Part shown: one piece after another, positions 6,224-13,702 of the stretch
Numbering within the stretch: position 1 is the first letter of the stretch
How the letters are laid out: each line of letters begins with the position of its first letter
Source: Alistipes sp.
Lineage (GTDB): Bacteria; Bacteroidota; Bacteroidia; Bacteroidales; Rikenellaceae
Direction of reading: 5' to 3'
Assembly: GCA_017631135.1 (NCBI GenBank)
Contig: JAGBTW010000168.1
Coordinates: forward strand, 1-16,362
DNA length: 16,362 nucleotides
The notes under the pieces: generated by a model
Seen by the model: only the letters and a program-made list of their open reading frames with translations
Database searches by the model: none
Told to the model about the DNA's origin: nothing
Made by a program: the position numbers and the translations under genes

Positions 6224-6973
6224 CTACTTGCGGAGTTTGGTGATACCATCTATAAAACACAGCGGGTGGGTAGGGGCGCCAGGCAGCCATAGGTCGACAT
6301 GATACTTATCGAGGAATGAGCGGTCGACAGCGGGGCTATCGGCATAGAGACCACCTGATATAGCTTCGGAGCCACATACGACAAGAATCTTGGGCTCGGC
6401 GATAGAGTTATAGCAGATGTCGAGTGCCTCGGCCATGTTTGATGATATAGGACCTGTGAGGACAAGACCATCGGCATGGCGGGGTGAGGCTGTGAAGCCC
6501 ACACCATAGCGGCCGAAGTCGAAGTTGACGTTACCTGTTGCGTTGAGCTCCATCTCGACAGATACATCGCCACCCGCAGAGACCTCACGCAGCTGGAGGC
6601 TCTTGCCGAAGTACTTGGCAATCTCGGGGCGAACGACAGACTTTGTGAAGCAGGGCTTTGTCTGTCCCGCCATGACGATGAGGTCCTCGCGGCGTGTGGC
6701 GGCGAGGCGGTGCTCGTTAGTGAACTTTATGTTGCGGGGCGCGATGCGCTGACACTCGCCACAAAAGAGGCACTTGCCCATGTCGAGAGTTAGGGGCGTG
6801 GTGGTAATAGCACCTGTGGGGCACATCTTTGCAGCACGCTCCACATCGCTCTTATCGTCGGTGATGGTGAGCAACGGAAAGCCACGAAACTCCTCTGTGA
6901 GGGTCACCTTATCGAGGTTGGGGATATATTGTCTGCCATGGCTGCGCAGAATCTTTAGTTTTCCAAATAGCAT
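6224..6973 (-). CDS. Ehr-like small subunit: fused single-cluster ferredoxin + NuoB/HycG-like domain lacking N2 cysteines
   Basis: This 249-residue protein joins two domains that are separate in Hyc/Hyf hydrogenases. The ferredoxin part (about 1-95) keeps C51-P, C68, C71 and C74, the four ligands of the cluster equivalent to NuoI N6b. The ligands of the other cluster are all absent: K41, V44, A47 and A78 stand in their places, although P79 is kept. The NuoB/HycG part (about 125-249) is recognisable by FDFGRYG, TASPRHADGLVLTGP, EPKILVV, ISGG and LPGAPTHP. Its N2-cluster cysteines are all replaced: CNGC by D136-V-S-V139, GxCA by GSE203A, and PGCP by PGA233P. Last gene of the leftward operon; its start is 31 nt after the large-subunit stop. 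It is probably cytoplasmic, on the large subunit at the membrane. No frameshift is seen, so the losses look like settled evolution, not decay. Confidence 0.85.
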   Translation of the reverse strand: MLFGKLKILRSHGRQYIPNLDKVTLTEEFRGFPLLTITDDKSDVERAAKMCPTGAITTTPLTLDMGKCLFCGECQRIAPRNIKFTNEHRLAATRREDLIVMAGQTKPCFTKSVVRPEIAKYFGKSLQLREVSAGGDVSVEMELNATGNVNFDFGRYGVGFTASPRHADGLVLTGPISSNMAEALDICYNSIAEPKILVVCGSEAISGGLYADSPAVDRSFLDKYHVDLWLPGAPTHPLCFIDGITKLRK

Positions 6974-7004
6974 AGTCTCTTTTCATTATGCTGTATGTGA
7001 CAGA

Positions 7005-8519
7005 CTATAGGTCGTGACCACAATACGACAGGTTAAAACTCTTGTTGTTGATGGGGAAGTCCGAGATGCCCTCTGTGCGCACCGCAATGGCAAGGCCGAG
7101 CCAGTTGTGAACGCTGGGGTCCTTGACCTTATACTTTGCGATAGCGCCCTCGGCATTTGTGAGCGCCACATGGCATATCTCGCCACGCCAGCCCTCGACG
7201 AGCGAGAAGGATAGCGCATTGGGCATGAGGGGTGCATTATAGTCGGGTGCTGCGATATGCTCCGAGGGTTTGTAGTCCTTAAGCACACGCTCGATGTAGT
7301 CGATGCTCTGCAACACCTCGTCCATGCGTGTTGCGAGGCGCGACATAACATCGCCATCGTTGCGCAACACAGGGGTGTGACCGAACTCACCAGCATAGAA
7401 GCCCGAGGGGTGTGTAGCGCGTATGTCGCGCTTGAGACCACTTGCGCGCGCCGCCTGACCCACGCCTCCGATATGCTCCATCTCCTGTTTTGATACCAAG
7501 CCACACTGCTCGAAACGCGCAAGAAGCGTCTGCGACTCGAGTATATCCTCGCGCACCTCGTTGTAGCGACGGCGCACATCTGCCATATTGGTGCGGATGG
7601 TCGCAATCTTTGCCTCGGTGAGCGGGAAGTTAGAGCCACAGGGGCGTATAACACTCTTACCGAAGCGGTTGCCACACCACGCCTGGGTGGTGTTGATGGT
7701 AACCGTACGCAACGCCTCGCACGCCACCTGGTAGAGCTGGAAGCCGATGTCAGTAGCCAAAGCACCCGTATCGGCGAGGTGCATAGCCACGCGCTCAAGC
7801 TCGATAGCCACAAGGCGCTCACGCTTGAGGTCGTCGCCAACATTTACACCCGCAAGCTTCTCTACGAGCTCGGCAAATGCTGTCGTGTGTCCCACGGCCG
7901 TATCGCCAGCTATAGACTCTGCGATGAGCGTCTGGCGCAAGCGGTTGTCGTTGCGCAACATCTCGCTCTCGACACCTCGGTGCTGGTAGCCGAGCGCTAT
8001 CTCGAGGTGGAGCACCTGCTCACCATCGCAGATGAAGCGGAAGGCACCTGGCTCGATGATACCCGCATGGATAGGACCTACGTTAACCTCGTGTAGCTCC
8101 TCACCCTCCATAGCGTAGAAGGGGTAGCTATCCATGGTCGACTCCTTATCGCGACGGTCGAAGGGAAAGCGCAAGGGCTTGAGCCATGGGTGACCATCAA
8201 AGGGCACTGCATAGAGCTCGAATATCTCGCGCTCAAAGGGGTGGAACTGCTGATGCACCGCCGTAAGCGATGCGAGACCCTCGGCATAGTAGTCGGGAAC
8301 GAACGAAGTAACGAGCACCTCACCCGTTTGGTCATCGAGCAGTATCATGTAGAACTTAAGACCCGCCTCCACCTCTGTGGCGAAGTAGTGCGCAACATGG
8401 TAGCGACTATCTGTCATGCGCTCCTTAAGGTCGTTATATAGTGCCTCGTACTCCACAACGGGAATATCTGCGATGGCTATCGTCGAGGCGGTATTATTTG
8501 TTCTGTAAAACATCTCCAT
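7005..8519 (-). CDS. Ehr-like large subunit: NuoC-NuoD / HycE-type fusion without [NiFe] cysteines
   Basis: This 504-residue protein has a NuoC-like domain (about 15-120, with HPFEREIFELYAVPFDGHPW at 93-112) fused to a NuoD/HycE-like domain (about 140-504, with VNVGPIHAG at 145-153 and LGYQHRGVE at 176-184), as in HycE/HyfG. In E. coli HycE the metal site is RVCGICGFAHS and DPCYSC. Here these align with SIAGDTAVGHT (residues 202-212) and NLSYCG (496-501). The four ligands become A204, T207, S498 and G501; C500 is out of register. The protein ends three residues after that site, so it has no C-terminal extension for maturation protease cleavage. It cannot hold a normal Ni-Fe centre and is best called an Ehr subunit. 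The start ATG at 8519 is 2 nt after the stop of the HyfF-like gene; M3 is an alternative start. Confidence 0.88.
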   Translation of the reverse strand: MEMFYRTNNTASTIAIADIPVVEYEALYNDLKERMTDSRYHVAHYFATEVEAGLKFYMILLDDQTGEVLVTSFVPDYYAEGLASLTAVHQQFHPFEREIFELYAVPFDGHPWLKPLRFPFDRRDKESTMDSYPFYAMEGEELHEVNVGPIHAGIIEPGAFRFICDGEQVLHLEIALGYQHRGVESEMLRNDNRLRQTLIAESIAGDTAVGHTTAFAELVEKLAGVNVGDDLKRERLVAIELERVAMHLADTGALATDIGFQLYQVACEALRTVTINTTQAWCGNRFGKSVIRPCGSNFPLTEAKIATIRTNMADVRRRYNEVREDILESQTLLARFEQCGLVSKQEMEHIGGVGQAARASGLKRDIRATHPSGFYAGEFGHTPVLRNDGDVMSRLATRMDEVLQSIDYIERVLKDYKPSEHIAAPDYNAPLMPNALSFSLVEGWRGEICHVALTNAEGAIAKYKVKDPSVHNWLGLAIAVRTEGISDFPINNKSFNLSYCGHDL

Positions 8520-8521
8520 GG

Positions 8522-10123
8522 CTATTCGATAGTTTCATCAGTTGATGTTAGTTCAATTTCACTTTCAGGGGTTGCCTCCTCTGCGGTAGCCTCGAGTGTA
8601 GCGTCAACCTCAACAGCGGGTTCTGCAACCTCCTCTACAACAGCCTCAACAGCCTCAACAGCCTCAATAACTACGGGCTCGAGCTCCTCAACCACAACCT
8701 CCTCAACAACGGGGGCTACGCGCACGATGTTATCCACCGCATCGACAAGCACCTGGGGCTGCCATAGACCAAGCACAACAGCCACAACCAAGGGCAATGA
8801 CGCGATGTACGACAAACGACGATCTACGGCCGAGAGGTGCAACTCATCCTGGTTGGAGTGGTAGCTCAAGCGCAACGAACGCGACCATATAGAGTAGAGC
8901 ACTACGCACATCAAGATGAGCATCAAGACGAGCAACCACCACTTCTCCACAGATACTATCTCGGTGAATATCATCACCTCCGAGATAAAGAGTGGCGAGG
9001 GTGGGAATGCCAACAACACAAGCGTGCCAAGGATAAAGCCCAAAGCACCCACGCGGTTGATGTTTAAGTAGTTACCTATGCGGTTAATGCTATAGCTGTC
9101 GTATACATGGCGCATGATGCCGACATGGAAGAACATAGAGCTCTTGACAAACGTGTGGCACACAACATGGAACACCGCAGCCCAAAGAGCTACGCCACCG
9201 ATACCGAGACCTATAGCCACGATACCCATATTCTCCACGGTAGAGTACGACAAGAAGCGTTTGTAGTTATTTGCACGACGCAAGAACATAGCACCCACAG
9301 CCAACGACAACACACCAATGAGTATCAAGAGGTGTCGCGCCCACTCAAACACATCGCCCGCAGCGGCATAGAGCGAGTAGATGCGCATGATAGATAGGAA
9401 GCCCGCATTCACAAGGGCTGTAGATATAAACGCCGAAGCGGGGGCGGGGGCAGCATAGTTAGCATCTACACCCACAGTGTAGAGAGGGAAGATCTCCATC
9501 TTACAGCTATAGCCCACTACCATAAGCAAGAATGCCACCTTGAGGTAGAGAGGGTTACCCTCGGCGATAACCGCCTTAAGCGAGGCGTAGTCCAAAGCGC
9601 CATGCGTAGCCACTGTCGAGAGCAACAAGATGCCGAGGTATGCCATTGCGATGCCCGTAGAACATACAAAGACATACTTCCATGTAGCCTCCAACGACTG
9701 CTTGAACTCACGGTGATAGATGATACCCGCAGAACAGATTGTCGTAGCCTCGAGGAAGACCCATGTCATTGCGATGTTGTCAGAGTAGTACACACATGTA
9801 ATTGCCACAGCGAGCAACATAAGCAGTGTGTAGTAGGTCTTGTACGACCTTGTTGACACACTCTCGGCCTTGAGGTAAGACGACGAGTGAATGAGCGAGA
9901 AGCCCAACACAAATGTCATAAGCGCATGGAACAGGAGCGCCATGCTGTCGGCACGGAATATGTGAAGCATCACAGCGTCAACCCTATCGAGGCATAACAC
10001 GAGGGCTATGCCCGCCACCTGGATGACGAAGAAGAGTGCTGCGATAATGTTTGTAGCACGCTCGGTGCGCACCACGAGGGGCAGCACAGCGAGAATTAAC
10101 GATATAATCAAAAATGGTAGCAT
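8522..10123 (-). CDS. HyfF/NuoN-like antiporter-type membrane subunit with acidic C-terminal tail
   Basis: This 533-residue multi-helix protein has the antiporter fold of NuoL/M/N and HyfF. Key charged residues are present: E125 in WVFLEATTI, K208 in GYSCKMEIFPLY and K327 in HTFVKSSMFF, which in complex I line the half-channels for ion movement. The segment VDANYAAPAPASAFIST is the usual loop after the lysine helix. The last ~64 residues (470-533) are unusual: rich in Val, Glu and Ala, with about 22 acidic and no basic residues, partly as VEA triplets. HyfF as I know it has no such tail. It lies 4 nt after the HyfE-like gene and 2 nt before the large-subunit gene, so it is tightly operonic. 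Confidence 0.87.
   Translation of the reverse strand: MLPFLIISLILAVLPLVVRTERATNIIAALFFVIQVAGIALVLCLDRVDAVMLHIFRADSMALLFHALMTFVLGFSLIHSSSYLKAESVSTRSYKTYYTLLMLLAVAITCVYYSDNIAMTWVFLEATTICSAGIIYHREFKQSLEATWKYVFVCSTGIAMAYLGILLLSTVATHGALDYASLKAVIAEGNPLYLKVAFLLMVVGYSCKMEIFPLYTVGVDANYAAPAPASAFISTALVNAGFLSIMRIYSLYAAAGDVFEWARHLLILIGVLSLAVGAMFLRRANNYKRFLSYSTVENMGIVAIGLGIGGVALWAAVFHVVCHTFVKSSMFFHVGIMRHVYDSYSINRIGNYLNINRVGALGFILGTLVLLAFPPSPLFISEVMIFTEIVSVEKWWLLVLMLILMCVVLYSIWSRSLRLSYHSNQDELHLSAVDRRLSYIASLPLVVAVVLGLWQPQVLVDAVDNIVRVAPVVEEVVVEELEPVVIEAVEAVEAVVEEVAEPAVEVDATLEATAEEATPESEIELTSTDETIE
8641..8667. repeat. 9-bp in-frame repeat in the acidic tail
   Basis: Three exact copies of CAGCCTCAA on the plus strand encode repeated Val-Glu-Ala units (IEAVEAVEAVVEE) in the tail of the HyfF-like protein. 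The unit is a multiple of three, so slippage would lengthen or shorten the tail without breaking the frame. Confidence 0.9.
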
Positions 10124-10127
10124 GGCG

Positions 10128-10754
10128 TTAATCTTTAATCGAGGTTAGAGCATCACTCTCATCCGTATTCATATCGTTGTCCATGCGGCGAAGGAACATT
10201 CCAAGGACAAGAATCGAGATGAGGATATCGAGCATAATAGCGAGGTTGATAAGCATGGGCAGCTCAACGCCAATGGCCATCGAGAAGAGGAACACGCCAT
10301 TCTCGATGACGAGGAAGCCCACCAAGTGTGCAAAGACACGCTTACGCATCACAATAAGGATAAGACCCGACAAGAGAGCGTAGAGCGCAACACCAAACGA
10401 GATGGTGTCGGCACCACTGTTCTGCATGTAGTAGGTGATGGTGCAGCTTGCTATGAGCGCAGCAATAGACATCACCAACGAGCCGAACTGCGTCGAAGAG
10501 CTTGTCACACGATTGATCTGCGTCTTGCGGATGACATGCATAAGGATGATGGGTATTACAATAGCCTTAAACACCAAGGTCTCAACGATGATGAATGCCA
10601 TCTCCACGGGGTGGAAGGCATGCATACGCGCCATGGCGATGCCAAAGAGCAACAAACCCTGCAAAGCGAGTATTGTTGTGTGTGAACGAAATCTGTCAGC
10701 CATCGACAAGTAGATAAGCGACAGAACGTATAATATTATGAGTGATAGTATCAT
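10128..10754 (-). CDS. HyfE-like membrane subunit (NuoK-related)
   Basis: This 208-residue protein has about seven hydrophobic helices. The C-terminal half resembles HyfE and NuoK: HLVGFLVIENGVFLFSMAIG, with E151 inside a membrane helix, then LINLAIMLDILISILVLGMF. E51, E58 and K63 add further buried charges (VEMAFIIVETLVFKAIVIP), as expected of a subunit in the proton path. The length fits HyfE, which is longer than NuoK. It starts 6 nt after the HyfC-like gene and ends 4 nt before the HyfF-like gene. It ends in a short acidic, soluble tail (DNDMNTDESDALTSIKD). Confidence 0.85.
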   Translation of the reverse strand: MILSLIILYVLSLIYLSMADRFRSHTTILALQGLLLFGIAMARMHAFHPVEMAFIIVETLVFKAIVIPIILMHVIRKTQINRVTSSSTQFGSLVMSIAALIASCTITYYMQNSGADTISFGVALYALLSGLILIVMRKRVFAHLVGFLVIENGVFLFSMAIGVELPMLINLAIMLDILISILVLGMFLRRMDNDMNTDESDALTSIKD

Positions 10755-10760
10755 AGCCTA

Positions 10761-11678
10761 TTATATTTTAATGTCTTGCATGAGCAGGAAGCCAACCAAT
10801 AGCACCAATGCCGAGAGTGCTGATATGGTAAGAATGTAGGTGGTATTGCGCGATAGCTTGTTGCGCGCACGCAACGACTCGACAACACCCACCGAGATAC
10901 CTGCGCCAAGCACAGCCAGGGGCGCAGCAAACTCCCAGTGGAAGCACAACACAGCCGACACGGCATTAGCAGCGATAACGGCAAAGATAGAGTTCTTGAG
11001 CCAACCTGCAATCTGAATCATCGCAAGGTCGATGCCCGAGTAGTCGAGACACATAACCTCGTGAATCATCGTGAGCTCGAGGTGTGTCTTTGGGTCATCC
11101 ACAGGCACACGACCACCCTCGATAAACATAATCATAACGAAGATATATGCCACAAGGAGCAGCACAACGGTGAGGTTCACATCGAGAACCTGACCCTCGG
11201 AGAATATCTCGGCAAACGACGAGTCGCCACAGAAGAGTGCCAATGTAGCGAGACCCATCATCAACGCGGGCTCAACAAGAGCGCCATAGAGCGCCTCACG
11301 CGCAGCACCCATACCCTCGAACGAGCTACCTGTATCCATCGCTGCCAAGATAAGTGCAAAGCGCGAGAATGCCAAGAGGTAGGCAACCAAGATGATGTCG
11401 CCATGGAACGACAACAGAGGCTCGAGGTTGGCAATGGGGATAAAGAGGAATGCCATAAGCGCAGCACCAAGGTATACACAAGGTGCGATGCGGAAGAGGA
11501 TGGTTGTCGTAGTTGAGTAGACAGCACCCTTACGCAAAAGCAGATTTACGTTATATATGTGCTGCAAGAAGCGCGTGCCACGACGACCAGCCAGCACGGC
11601 GCGCGTACGGTGGATAACACCCGTAATCGAGAGTGCTACCACAACCATAAGTAGTGTATTGAGTAGTTTTACCAACAT
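10761..11678 (-). CDS. HyfC/HycD-like membrane subunit (NuoH-related)
   Basis: This 305-residue protein, with about eight membrane helices, belongs to the NuoH/HycD family that links the peripheral redox arm to the ion-pumping subunits. Clear marks are EGMGAAREALYGALVEPALM (121-140), EGGRVPVDDPKTHLELTMIH (187-206) continuing EVMCLDYSG, and the long run of helices after it. The acidic residues E187, D194, D195, E201 and E207 of the characteristic cytoplasmic loop are in place. The length matches HycD/HyfC. It begins 18 nt after the HyfB-like stop. Nothing looks broken. In complex I the NuoH homologue forms the quinone site; whether quinone binds here cannot be told from this protein. Confidence 0.9.
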   Translation of the reverse strand: MLVKLLNTLLMVVVALSITGVIHRTRAVLAGRRGTRFLQHIYNVNLLLRKGAVYSTTTTILFRIAPCVYLGAALMAFLFIPIANLEPLLSFHGDIILVAYLLAFSRFALILAAMDTGSSFEGMGAAREALYGALVEPALMMGLATLALFCGDSSFAEIFSEGQVLDVNLTVVLLLVAYIFVMIMFIEGGRVPVDDPKTHLELTMIHEVMCLDYSGIDLAMIQIAGWLKNSIFAVIAANAVSAVLCFHWEFAAPLAVLGAGISVGVVESLRARNKLSRNTTYILTISALSALVLLVGFLLMQDIKI

Positions 11679-11696
11679 AGCAATATCGATTTTAGG

Positions 11697-13682
11697 TTAG
11701 AGTATTCCAAAGAGTGTTAACACGAGCACCACAACGAAGAAGATAAGGGCAAATGTGATGTAGTTGTTTACCCTGCCTGTGCGTAGGCGCATGACATACT
11801 TGTTTATGCGATACATCATCTCTACCCACCAGCGACCAAGCAACGAGTCCACCTTGTCCTTGTGGCTTATGCGATAACCATGGGGCAGAGGGAAAATCTC
11901 ATCCTTATCCACCGCACGACCATCCACAAAGTCCTTCATCAGAGGCTTGCCGATGTTCTCGAGGCCCTCAGAGAATGACTCTCCCGTATACTGCATGCGG
12001 GTGTTTACTGCTGTGAAGCCACAACCCCATGTTGGACCCTCGGTAATTACGCGGCTGCGCTGTGCGCGACGCTTGAGGATGTAGATTAGAGCAACAACGA
12101 CCAAGAATGCGATACCCACATAGCTGAATATGCGCAACGTAGGTGCGAAGTGGTCCACTGCGATGGTGTTTACGCTACCTGTGATAGCCTCGGCAACAAG
12201 TGCAATGGGGCGTATAGCATACTGTGGTGCAAGACCAATCATAAGGATGAATGCCGCAGGTATAGCCATTGCAACGATGCGCAAGTTGTCAACCTCCGTG
12301 CACTCGGCAACATGGTGAGAGCGTGGCGAGCCAAGGAATACTACGCCATAGAGCTTCGTGAACGCAAGCACCACGATACCGCCGATAAGCGAGAGTGCGA
12401 TGATGCCCGTAACAGAATACAACACCTCGTGACCACTACCCACGCCATTGAACATACCAATATATATAAGCAACTCCGACACAAAGCCGTTGAGCGGAGG
12501 AAGCGCACATATAGCCACCGTAGCAAAGAGCATCATGATAGCCGTCACGGGCATATACTTTGCCAAGCCACCCATCTCGTTCATCGCCGTGGTGTGCATC
12601 TTCGAGTAGATATTACCCGCGCTGAAGAACAACATCGACTTAAACAACGAGTGGTTAACCATGTGCAACAGAGCACCACACATGCCACACATGCCGACCA
12701 ACGAGCTACCCGCTGCATGACCCACAGCTGCGATACCCAAGCCGATGAGTATCACTCCGATATTCTCGATACTTGAGTATGCCAACAGACGCTTGATGTC
12801 GTTCTGCATAGCGGCAAGAAAGACACCCCAGAGACCTGTCACTGCGCCCGAAATCAAGACGATAAGACCTATAGTGAAGAGCAACTCGCGGTTGTGGTCA
12901 ATAGCCTGCATCATGCGGATAATGCCGTAGACACCCGTCTTAATCATCACGCCCGACATGATTGCCGATACATGCGATGGTGCTGCGGGGTGCGCTTCGG
13001 GCAACCAAATGTGCATGGGGAAGATACCCGCCTTCATGCCGAAGCCGATGAACAAAATCACGAAGAGTGGCAGCGGTGCTGCAACAGCAAAATAGTGCTG
13101 AATGTCAGCGAAGTTAGCCGAGCCTGTCACGTTAAACAGCATGACGAAACCAGCAACCAAGAACAGGAAGCCGATGTGCATCATCACCAGATAGTTCAAC
13201 GCTGCACGACGCACCTCGTGACGCTCCGCCTCGAAGAGTATGAGCACAAACGACGCAATTGTCATAAGCTCCCACGAGAAGAGGAACGAGAAGCCACCGC
13301 TCGACATCACCACAAGCATCATCGACACCACAAGCGTCACCAACGCCGTGTAGTGCATCGATATATGCACCGAAGTGAAGCGCTCGAGGTAGCCCTTGAC
13401 ATAGCCGCGCGAGTAGAGCACCGTAGCTACCGAAGCCACCGAAATAATGAGAAGCATGAGTGCCGAGAGCTTGTCGATGGCGAGGCTCTCCTGGCCAAAG
13501 AACATTGTCTCGAACTCGGCAATTTTCACGACCTCACCGCCAAGAGCCACTACAGAGGCTACAATAGCTGCAAGCGAGGCGAGCGATATTGCTCCTGTTG
13601 CCACCCATACCTTATGCCGTTTTGGCGCAAGGAAGATGGCAAGCACGACGAGCATCGCCACAAGAAGTGAGTACAGATACAT
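11697..13682 (-). CDS. HyfB/NuoL-like proton-conducting membrane subunit
   Basis: This 661-residue protein is the largest antiporter-type subunit. The ion-path residues known from NuoL/M/N are present: E138 (SWELMT), K217 (FGMKAGIFPMHIWLPEAHP), K248 (GVMIKTG), K348 (HSLFKSMLFF) and K443 (LAFTKLYG). The C-terminal part has the GPTWGCGF...MQYTGESF segment shared by HyfB, HycC and related group 4 hydrogenase subunits, then one last helix at the C-terminus. This places it with hydrogenase-type complexes and not with true complex I. It is the first gene of the six-gene complex, 20 nt after rsmE, with no promoter visible in the gap, so it is probably read from the rsmE promoter. Confidence 0.92.
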   Translation of the reverse strand: MYLYSLLVAMLVVLAIFLAPKRHKVWVATGAISLASLAAIVASVVALGGEVVKIAEFETMFFGQESLAIDKLSALMLLIISVASVATVLYSRGYVKGYLERFTSVHISMHYTALVTLVVSMMLVVMSSGGFSFLFSWELMTIASFVLILFEAERHEVRRAALNYLVMMHIGFLFLVAGFVMLFNVTGSANFADIQHYFAVAAPLPLFVILFIGFGMKAGIFPMHIWLPEAHPAAPSHVSAIMSGVMIKTGVYGIIRMMQAIDHNRELLFTIGLIVLISGAVTGLWGVFLAAMQNDIKRLLAYSSIENIGVILIGLGIAAVGHAAGSSLVGMCGMCGALLHMVNHSLFKSMLFFSAGNIYSKMHTTAMNEMGGLAKYMPVTAIMMLFATVAICALPPLNGFVSELLIYIGMFNGVGSGHEVLYSVTGIIALSLIGGIVVLAFTKLYGVVFLGSPRSHHVAECTEVDNLRIVAMAIPAAFILMIGLAPQYAIRPIALVAEAITGSVNTIAVDHFAPTLRIFSYVGIAFLVVVALIYILKRRAQRSRVITEGPTWGCGFTAVNTRMQYTGESFSEGLENIGKPLMKDFVDGRAVDKDEIFPLPHGYRISHKDKVDSLLGRWWVEMMYRINKYVMRLRTGRVNNYITFALIFFVVVLVLTLFGIL

Positions 13683-13702
13683 AATACTATTATGATATTG
13701 GG

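Noticed and set aside
6108..6290. Small leftward frame of 60 residues
   Set aside because: It spans structured element 2 and the end of the small-subunit gene in another frame; it has no domain and no start context.
6986..7843. Leftward frame of 285 residues, very rich in Ser/Arg/Ala
   Set aside because: It is an out-of-frame reading of the large-subunit gene, whose own frame shows NuoC and NuoD motifs throughout.
10938..11516. Rightward frame of 192 residues opposite the HyfC-like gene (with similar ones at 12150-12776 and 12894-13670)
   Set aside because: All are antisense to membrane-subunit genes and are His/Glu/Arg-rich, a typical reverse-complement pattern of hydrophobic codons. No start signals or domains are seen.
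6224..13682. Reading the cluster as a true [NiFe] hydrogenase (Hyf/Hyc) or as NADH dehydrogenase (complex I)
   Set aside because: The metal-binding cysteines for [NiFe] are absent, the NADH-oxidising subunits NuoEFG are absent, and the HyfE-like and HyfB-like C-terminal features are of hydrogenase type. An Ehr-type assignment fits best.
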